64,000 nucleotides of DNA. It comes from CAIVAT01 sp964355945. Lineage in GTDB: Bacteria > Bacteroidota > Bacteroidia > Bacteroidales > FEN-979. Of this stretch, positions 58,566 through 64,000 are shown one piece after another. Positions within the stretch are counted from its first letter, which is position 1. Every line of letters begins with the position of its first letter. Location: positions 62,001-126,000 of the forward strand of contig CAYHGE010000002.1 of NCBI GenBank assembly GCA_964355945.1, read 5' to 3'. Position numbers and translations under genes: made by a program. The notes under the pieces were generated by a model. That model worked only from the letters and a program-made list of their open reading frames with translations. It did not search any database and had not been told where the DNA came from.

Positions 58566-59846
58566 TTACAAGTCAAAACCGATGTCGGTACGAAAGTGTT
58601 TTCCTCCAAAGGTTATTTGCCCGGCATTTTTATATGATATTGCGAGGGCTTCTTTCATTGTCAGACCCATTGATGTGACTGCCATTACGCGTCCTCCATT
58701 CGAAATTGCCTTACCCGTTTCGTCATTCAATTTGGTTCCTGCATGAAATACCAGGCTGTCATTCACTTTCTCTTCGCCCGCAATGACCTTTCCCTTTTCA
58801 TAAGCTTCAGGATATCCGTTTGAAACAAGCATCACAGAAGCTGCAAATTGGGGATCCACCGAGATTGTTTCAGTATCCAGTGACTGATTTGCCACCGCCT
58901 TAAACAACTGAACGAGATCATTTCTGAGGCGTGGGATCAGCGATTCGGTTTCAGGATCGCCCAAACGGCAGTTGTATTCGATAACATACGGATCTTCGCC
59001 CACCTTGATCAATCCGAAGAAGATAAATCCTTTATATTCAATTCCTTCTGCAAGCAATCCGCTCATGGTAGGCAGTATGATTTGTTGTTTTACTTTCTCC
59101 ATGAAGACCTCATCAGCAAAAGGAACCGGTGAAATTGACCCCATTCCGCCTGTATTCGGACCGGTATCGCCTTCTCCGATTTTTTTATAATCTTTGGCTT
59201 CGGGAAGAAGCAGGTAATTTTTCCCGTCGGTAAGAATAAACACCGAAAGCTCAATGCCAGACAGAAATTCTTCGATGACTACCTGTTGAGAGGCGGCACC
59301 GAAACTGGCATCCTCAAGCATGTGCCGGAGCTCTTTAACTGCTTCTTCCAGGCATTTACAAATGATGACTCCTTTTCCGGATGCGAGGCCGTCGGCTTTT
59401 AACACATAAGGTGCTGTGAGTGAATGAAGAAATTCGATTCCCTGATCCAGAGTCGTAACATCAAAAGTTTGGTGCCGGGCAGTAGGTATTCCATTTCTGT
59501 TCATAAACTGCTTGGCAAAATCTTTGCTGCCTTCCAGCATGGCAGCTTTTTTTATTGGTCCGATCACTGGAATATGCTGAATCTCCGGGTCTGCAAGAAA
59601 GAAATCATGGATGCCATTCACCAGCGGATCTTCAGGGCCGACAATCACCATGTTGATGTTCCTGGCCAATACGGCAACCTTGATGCTGCTGAAATCAGTT
59701 AAATCAAGTTCCAGGTTGGTCCCTGTTTTCGAGGTCCCGGCATTTCCAGGGGCAATATATAATTTTTTAAGTAGTGGGCTTTGAGATAGTTTCCATGCCA
59801 ATGCATGCTCGCGCCCACCCGAACCCAGCAAAAGGATGTTCATCAT
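58566..59846 (-). CDS. purD: Phosphoribosylamine--glycine ligase
   Basis: 426 residues; second step of de novo purine synthesis, with an ATP-grasp fold. It begins MNILLLGSGGREHALAWKLSQSP. It has YVLKADGLASGKGVIICKCLEEA, PEAKDYKKIGEGDTGPNTGGMGSISP and EYNCRLGDPETESLIPRL. Either of the two adjacent ATGs (59846 or 59843) could be used. Located 2 nt after the glycosyltransferase gene; probably one transcript. Confidence 0.97.
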   Translation of the reverse strand: MMNILLLGSGGREHALAWKLSQSPLLKKLYIAPGNAGTSKTGTNLELDLTDFSSIKVAVLARNINMVIVGPEDPLVNGIHDFFLADPEIQHIPVIGPIKKAAMLEGSKDFAKQFMNRNGIPTARHQTFDVTTLDQGIEFLHSLTAPYVLKADGLASGKGVIICKCLEEAVKELRHMLEDASFGAASQQVVIEEFLSGIELSVFILTDGKNYLLLPEAKDYKKIGEGDTGPNTGGMGSISPVPFADEVFMEKVKQQIILPTMSGLLAEGIEYKGFIFFGLIKVGEDPYVIEYNCRLGDPETESLIPRLRNDLVQLFKAVANQSLDTETISVDPQFAASVMLVSNGYPEAYEKGKVIAGEEKVNDSLVFHAGTKLNDETGKAISNGGRVMAVTSMGLTMKEALAISYKNAGQITFGGKHFRTDIGFDL

Positions 59847-59848
59847 TG

Positions 59849-60976
59849 TCAGGATTTAACAGCTTTTTCAATAGATTCCCACAAACGGTCGGCAGTTTGC
59901 TGCCATGAGAACATGTCCCTTCGGCGGCGACCTCTGATAATCAGCTCTTCCCGGATACTTTCGTATTGGTATGCCTTGTACAATGCTTCTGCAATGGATT
60001 CCGGATCAAATGGATCCACCAGTATGGCAGCATCGCCTGCAACCTCAGGCATGGAAGTGACATTGGAGGTGATGACCGGCACATCACAGCGGAACGCCTC
60101 CACAATCGGGATGCCAAATCCTTCGAAATAGGATACATAAGTAAGGGCAATGGCTGAACCAAGAACATTCGCGAGTTCGTTGATGTCAAGACGTCCGGTG
60201 AAAATTACATCATCGGAGTATATCATCCTGTTGAAGGCAAGGTCGATGTCTCGTGTCCACCATTTCCTAGCCCCGACAATCAGCAACTTTACATCGGAAG
60301 GATTCGATTTCTTGAAAAGATCGAATGCACGGAATAGGTTCACCAGGTTTTTTCGCGGATGCAATGAACCGATGAAAATAAAATAGGGGAGCCCATTGCT
60401 GTAAGCTGCGCGAACTTTCAGCTTTTCCTGTTTGGTCAATGGGTGATAAGCATCGTTGGCCCCGTCGAATACAACATCAATCTTTTCTGCTGGTACCCTG
60501 TATTGTTTCACGATATCAGCCTTGGAATATTCTGATACGGTAGCAATACGTGCAGCTTTTGCAGCATATTTTGGAAAATACTGCCGGTAAAATCTGCGTG
60601 TCCATAAAGGAATATCCTGAGGATAATGTTCAAAGTTCAGGTCGTGAAAAACCGCCATTGATTTCACCGGGGTTTTTAAAGATAAAAACCCGTCGGGTGA
60701 CAGAAAAAGATCTGGTTTAATACGCTCAAGGAGTTTGGGAATGAAATACTCAAACCAGGCATAATAGAGCACAGGATGGCGGGCATGCGGGTACTGAATG
60801 ATCGGTGTGATGTTATCAGCAAACAGAAATTCAGGATCATAGTCCCGATCAAAAATGAAAAAGAACTGATGTTCAGGATGTTGGGTCGTAATACGTTTCA
60901 GGGATTCATACGTAAACCAACCGATTCCTTCGAGTCTGTTCTGTATAAGCAGCCGGGTATTAACAGCGATGTTCAT
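59849..60976 (-). CDS. Glycosyltransferase family 4
   Basis: 375 residues of the GT-B fold. The C-terminal nucleotide-sugar domain has FIGSLHPRKNLVNLFRAF and VSYFEGFGIPIVEAF (the E-x7-E retaining GT4 motif) and SNVTSMPEVAGDAAILVDPFD. The N-terminal domain begins MNIAVNTRLLI and contains KSMAVFHDLNFEHYP. It adds a sugar to a surface-polysaccharide precursor; donor unknown. Divergent from the flippase gene at 61065. Confidence 0.9.
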   Translation of the reverse strand: MNIAVNTRLLIQNRLEGIGWFTYESLKRITTQHPEHQFFFIFDRDYDPEFLFADNITPIIQYPHARHPVLYYAWFEYFIPKLLERIKPDLFLSPDGFLSLKTPVKSMAVFHDLNFEHYPQDIPLWTRRFYRQYFPKYAAKAARIATVSEYSKADIVKQYRVPAEKIDVVFDGANDAYHPLTKQEKLKVRAAYSNGLPYFIFIGSLHPRKNLVNLFRAFDLFKKSNPSDVKLLIVGARKWWTRDIDLAFNRMIYSDDVIFTGRLDINELANVLGSAIALTYVSYFEGFGIPIVEAFRCDVPVITSNVTSMPEVAGDAAILVDPFDPESIAEALYKAYQYESIREELIIRGRRRRDMFSWQQTADRLWESIEKAVKS

Positions 60977-60985
60977 TAATTTTCT

Positions 60986-60993
60986 TAACTTTG
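60986..60993 (+). promoter_or_regulatory. -7 box of the flippase gene
   Basis: TAACTTTG, giving a predicted leader of about 65 nt that contains the hairpin at 61028-61053. Confidence 0.5.
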
Positions 60994-61027
60994 TAGCAAA
61001 TATCTGAATTTTTTTTGAGTTATAATA

Positions 61028-61053
61028 AAAAGTTACCGCTCCTGGTAACTTTT
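61028..61053 (+). promoter_or_regulatory. Hairpin in the flippase leader
   Basis: Arms AAAAGTTACC (61028-61037) and GGTAACTTTT (61044-61053), loop GCTCCT, ending 11 nt before the ATG. A following ATT-rich run gives it terminator-like character, so attenuation of the polysaccharide genes is possible. Confidence 0.5.
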
Positions 61054-61064
61054 ATTCTTGGTTC

Positions 61065-62540
61065 ATGCAGCGGAAGTTCCTGACAAACCTGGGGTTACTC
61101 CTTTTTTTAAATCTTCTCATTAAACCTGTATGGATTTTTGGGATAGACCTAACCGTACAAAGAATTGTTGGGGTAGGGGATTATGGCTTTTATTTTGTAA
61201 TTCTGAATTTTTCCTTTCTGTTTAATATCATTCTCGACCTTGGGATCACCAACTTTAATAACCGGAATATTGCTCAGAACAACCACCTGCTGAACAAGCA
61301 TTTTTCCGGGATTCTGGTATTGAAACTGCTTCTGGGCCTTACTTATATCATCATTGCATTTGCTGTTGCATTGATTCTGAAGTACAATGCTGAACAGTTC
61401 AGACTGTTGGGCTGGCTTGCTCTGAACCAGTTTTTATTGTCTTTCATTCTATACCTGCGATCGAATATTTCGGGCTTTATGATGTTCAAAACCGACAGCA
61501 TGTTGTCGGTACTCGACCGTTTGCTGATGATTCTTTTCTGCGGCATTTTACTATGGGGACATCTGACTGCAGTGCCTTTCCGCGTTGAGTGGTTTGTCTA
61601 TTCGCAAACTGCTGCATATTCCATCACTGCTGCCCTGGCCTTTATCATTGTTGTTAAAAAGGCACGGTTTCGCAAACTGAATTGGAACTGGCCATTTTTC
61701 CTCATGATCATGAAGCAGAGCTTACCTTTTGCATTGCTGGTTTTGCTGATGACCTGGTACAACCGCCTGGATCCGGTGATGATGGAATACCTGCTTCCCA
61801 AGGAGACAGGAAACGAGCAGGTTGGTATATATGCTTCCGGATTCCGGTTGCTGGATGCGGCAAATATGATTGCCTATCTTTTTGGGGTACTTCTCGTTCC
61901 GATCTTCTCAAAAATGATCAAAAAAAAGCAGCCCATCGAGCACATGCTCAAGTTGTCATTTACACTTATTATCACCCTGGCCATCATTGTCGGGTTTGGA
62001 TCTTTTTTTTATAGTTATGAAATGATGGATCTTTTGTATGATACACACATTCAGGAATCTACAGAAGTTTTCCGCCTTTTGATACCGGGTTTTATCGCAG
62101 TGTCTACTACCTACATCTTTGGCACACTGCTTACTGCCAATGGCAACCTCAGGCAACTCAACCTGATAGCATTTTCCGGGTTGTTGATCAATCTTATTCT
62201 TAATTACATGCTCATCCCCATAATGTTGGCTCCCGGTTCTGCCATCTCCAGTCTGGTTACTCAATTCACCATGGCCATTCTTCAGGTTCTGATTGTACAA
62301 CGAATTTTTAAATTCAAAGTCAATTACCGATACCTGCTCACCCTCCTGTTGTTTTTGTGCGGGGTAATTACATTCAACTTGATTTCCAAAGTAATGGTTA
62401 TTCCATATGCGTTCCTTCCGGTCAATTATGCATGGATGGGTAACTTTGCCCTGATGCTTCTTTCGTCGGTTATCCTGGCCGCCTTTTTACGTCTGTGGAG
62501 TTTCGGCGCCCTGGTTAAGATTTTGCGTGAAGACCGCTGA
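61065..62540 (+). CDS. Polysaccharide flippase, Wzx/MATE-like
   Basis: 491 residues with about 12-14 transmembrane helices. The N-terminus (LLIKPVWIFGIDLTVQRIVGVGDYGFYFVIL) and central LPKETGNEQVGIYASGFRLLDAANMIAYLFGVLLVPIFSKM match the polysaccharide-biosynthesis flippase fold. It would move lipid-linked repeat units across the inner membrane. It heads a + strand set with two chain-length regulators. Confidence 0.82.
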   Translation: MQRKFLTNLGLLLFLNLLIKPVWIFGIDLTVQRIVGVGDYGFYFVILNFSFLFNIILDLGITNFNNRNIAQNNHLLNKHFSGILVLKLLLGLTYIIIAFAVALILKYNAEQFRLLGWLALNQFLLSFILYLRSNISGFMMFKTDSMLSVLDRLLMILFCGILLWGHLTAVPFRVEWFVYSQTAAYSITAALAFIIVVKKARFRKLNWNWPFFLMIMKQSLPFALLVLLMTWYNRLDPVMMEYLLPKETGNEQVGIYASGFRLLDAANMIAYLFGVLLVPIFSKMIKKKQPIEHMLKLSFTLIITLAIIVGFGSFFYSYEMMDLLYDTHIQESTEVFRLLIPGFIAVSTTYIFGTLLTANGNLRQLNLIAFSGLLINLILNYMLIPIMLAPGSAISSLVTQFTMAILQVLIVQRIFKFKVNYRYLLTLLLFLCGVITFNLISKVMVIPYAFLPVNYAWMGNFALMLLSSVILAAFLRLWSFGALVKILREDR

Positions 62541-62563
62541 TTATTTAGCCTTTCCATGTAACT

Positions 62564-62598
62564 TACTTTTGCACATTCCGTATTATTGCCTACCTTTG
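62564..62598 (+). promoter_or_regulatory. Two -7 boxes upstream of the first Wzz-like gene
   Basis: TACTTTTG (62564-62571) and TACCTTTG (62591-62598) both match TAnnTTTG. The second lies 23 nt before ATG 62622 and excludes the in-frame TTG at 62586. Confidence 0.5.
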
Positions 62599-62621
62599 AC
62601 ACCAATTTTGAAAAGTCATCT

Positions 62622-63668
62622 ATGGCCAGTGAAATGAAAAAAGGAGAAGATTTCGACTCGTCAAACCTCGTAATTTTTCTCTACAAATGGCGTAAACCCT
62701 TGTTCATTGTAATGATTGTTGCCCTGGTATGTTCCTGGTTTTTTTCCTCCCCCTGGTTCATCACGCCCAAATTCAGGTCCACAGTGATCATGTTTCCCGC
62801 AAGCAGTAGTTCAATCTCGAAATCATTGCTTAATGAGCAGTCGGTAAAAGGACAGGATATTACTGCTTTTGGCGAGGACGACCAGGCCGAACAACTGCTT
62901 CAGATACTGAATTCGAATAAAATACGCGATCGTGTTATGCGTAAATTTGACCTGATGCGACATTATGACATCGACAGTACATCCGATGTGAAATATTCGA
63001 ATCTCTTCAAAGAATACGACAACAACATCACCTTCAGGCGAACAGAATTCATGGCAGTCCAAATATCTGTTTATGATAAAGACCCTCAGGTGGCTGCTGA
63101 TATAGCCAACACCATTGCCTCATTGCTCGACTCTGCAAAAAATGACATGATGCGTCAGCGTTCTGTCAAAGGGTTCAGTGTGGTTGAGGCTGAATACAAC
63201 TCGATGAAAGCCGAGAAGGATAAAATTGTCGATTCCCTGATCACCTTAGGGGGATTGGGCGTAAATGATGTTGAATACCAGTCACAGGTCCTTAATCAAC
63301 AGCATGCCATCGCCACCATGAATGGGAACCGCACGGCTCAGGCTGCATTGCAGAAGAAACTCGATATTTTGGGTAAATACGGTGGCATTTATATGGCGCT
63401 CAAGAACTCACTGGAATTTAAAACGGAACAGCTGATTTTGCTGGAGACAAAATACAAACAGGCAAAAGTAGATGCCGAGGAAAATCTTCCTCAGAAATTT
63501 ATCGTGAGCGATGCCTATAAGGCTGAACGCAAATCTTACCCCCTGCGCTGGCTTATCATCATGGTTTCTACTGTTGCTGCACTTTTCATGTCGATCATCG
63601 TGATCATGGTCATGGAAAAAATATCAGACTATAATTCCCACAAAAAATTTCAGATAGGGCAATCATAA
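62622..63668 (+). CDS. Wzz-type chain-length determinant protein
   Basis: 348 residues from ATG 62622 (MASEMKKGEDFDSS). The Wzz arrangement is clear: TM1 (PLFIVMIVALVCSWFF) near the N-terminus, a long periplasmic coiled-coil region, and TM2 (LRWLIIMVSTVAALFMSIIVIMVME) near the C-terminus. A C-terminal kinase domain is absent. It controls surface-polysaccharide chain length with Wzy. The next gene encodes a second protein of the same kind. Confidence 0.78.
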   Translation: MASEMKKGEDFDSSNLVIFLYKWRKPLFIVMIVALVCSWFFSSPWFITPKFRSTVIMFPASSSSISKSLLNEQSVKGQDITAFGEDDQAEQLLQILNSNKIRDRVMRKFDLMRHYDIDSTSDVKYSNLFKEYDNNITFRRTEFMAVQISVYDKDPQVAADIANTIASLLDSAKNDMMRQRSVKGFSVVEAEYNSMKAEKDKIVDSLITLGGLGVNDVEYQSQVLNQQHAIATMNGNRTAQAALQKKLDILGKYGGIYMALKNSLEFKTEQLILLETKYKQAKVDAEENLPQKFIVSDAYKAERKSYPLRWLIIMVSTVAALFMSIIVIMVMEKISDYNSHKKFQIGQS

Positions 63669-63683
63669 AATAAAATCCAATAT

Positions 63684-64000
63684 ATGGACAGTTTTTTCAG
63701 CAGTAAAAATATTATTGATGTCGTACTTAAGTGGAAGATTCAGCTTGTTGTTGTCATTATTGCCGCAATCCTCCTTTCTGCCTTGTTTTCAAGTCCGATA
63801 TTCATTACACCTCTTTATAAATCCACTTGTCTGCTTTATCCATCCAATGTTTCTCCTTATTCCGATGAAAGCGAAACAGAGCAAAGTGTCGAAATTTTCC
63901 AATCCAGGGATATCAGAGATTCTTTAGTGAAACAGTTTAACCTGGCAAAACACTGGGAACTGGACTCAGCCTACAAGCATTTTGAAAGCACACTTAGCTG
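63684..64000 (+). CDS. Second Wzz-like protein, cut by the window edge
   Basis: At least 105 residues from ATG 63684, running off the right edge. It begins MDSFFSSKNIIDVVLKWKIQ, with a hydrophobic helix (LVVVIIAAILLSALFSS) and then FITPLYKSTCLLYPSN, the same layout as the first Wzz protein (compare FITPKFRSTVIMFPAS). The two are divergent tandem paralogues 15 nt apart. The full length and C-terminus are outside the window. Confidence 0.7.
   Translation, partial: MDSFFSSKNIIDVVLKWKIQLVVVIIAAILLSALFSSPIFITPLYKSTCLLYPSNVSPYSDESETEQSVEIFQSRDIRDSLVKQFNLAKHWELDSAYKHFESTLS

Noticed and set aside
63715..63927. 70-codon + strand frame near the right edge
   Set aside because: A shadow of the second Wzz-like gene, whose frame from ATG 63684 stays open to the window end.
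1..64000. tRNA, rRNA, prophage or insertion-sequence genes
   Set aside because: Spacers were read on both strands; none shows a cloverleaf, an rRNA segment, or a transposase or integrase motif.

Overview
The window looks like chromosomal DNA of an anaerobic member of the Bacteroidota, probably near the Bacteroidales. Four things support this. Most genes start after A-rich, Shine-Dalgarno-poor leaders. At least a dozen leaders carry the Bacteroidota -7 box TAnnTTTG. Two secreted proteins end in type IX secretion sorting domains (type A and type B/CHU_C). Several genes belong to families common in this phylum (DUF6427, DUF4369 lipoprotein, fused E1 alpha/beta).

Layout. Positions 1-903 hold an 11-bp tandem repeat and a membrane-anchored TylF-like methyltransferase. 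Positions 904-1260 are a gene-free leader with two strong promoters and several RNA hairpins. Positions 1261-19613 are an unbroken str-S10-spc-alpha superoperon: rpsL, rpsG, fusA, rpsJ through rplO, secY, map, infA, rpmJ, rpsM, rpsK, rpsD, rpoA, rplQ. It ends in a terminator and is followed by eno. Positions 21085-26578 hold mtnP, tilS, a two-subunit 2-oxoacid:ferredoxin oxidoreductase (korAB) and a divergent 2[4Fe-4S] ferredoxin. Positions 26665-32904 hold lpxH, two lipoproteins, a PolB-like exonuclease, an mnmD-like tRNA methyltransferase and a fused 2-oxoacid dehydrogenase E1. Positions 33031-36947 are an oxygen-defence group (rubrerythrin, rubredoxin, glutathione peroxidase, PrxQ) plus a T9SS-secreted propeller protein. 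Positions 36970-42479 hold a LETM1-like protein, a TIGR02757 protein, a four-subunit 2-oxoacid:ferredoxin oxidoreductase and an aminotransferase. Positions 42615-49470 hold a CHU_C protein, a complete 4-hydroxyphenylacetate decarboxylase operon (hpdB-hpdC-hpdA, p-cresol forming) and an Mpv17-like membrane protein. Positions 49613-54069 hold yqgE, a murL-murD2 pair (an alternative route to D-Glu in peptidoglycan) and a LysM glucosaminidase. Positions 54055-64000 hold a large unknown propeller protein, rnhB, a DUF6427 protein, purD, a glycosyltransferase, a flippase and two Wzz-type chain-length proteins, the last cut by the window edge.

Physiology inferred from the set: amino-acid fermentation (transaminase, ferredoxin-linked 2-oxoacid oxidation, arylacetate decarboxylation) in an organism that is sometimes exposed to oxygen and builds a surface polysaccharide.

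The most unusual signals are (i) a dispersed GTAxAGACG...CGTCTCTAC palindrome that occupies the widest spacers of the ribosomal operon; (ii) a dispersed 8-bp tandem repeat family, one array of which lies inside the coding sequence of the decarboxylase-activating enzyme, where single-unit changes would shift the frame; (iii) murL-murD2 in a Bacteroidota genome; (iv) a structured RNA leader or small RNA upstream of rpsL; and (v) prokaryotic relatives of the mitochondrial proteins Mpv17 and LETM1. No tRNA, rRNA, CRISPR array or transposase gene was found.
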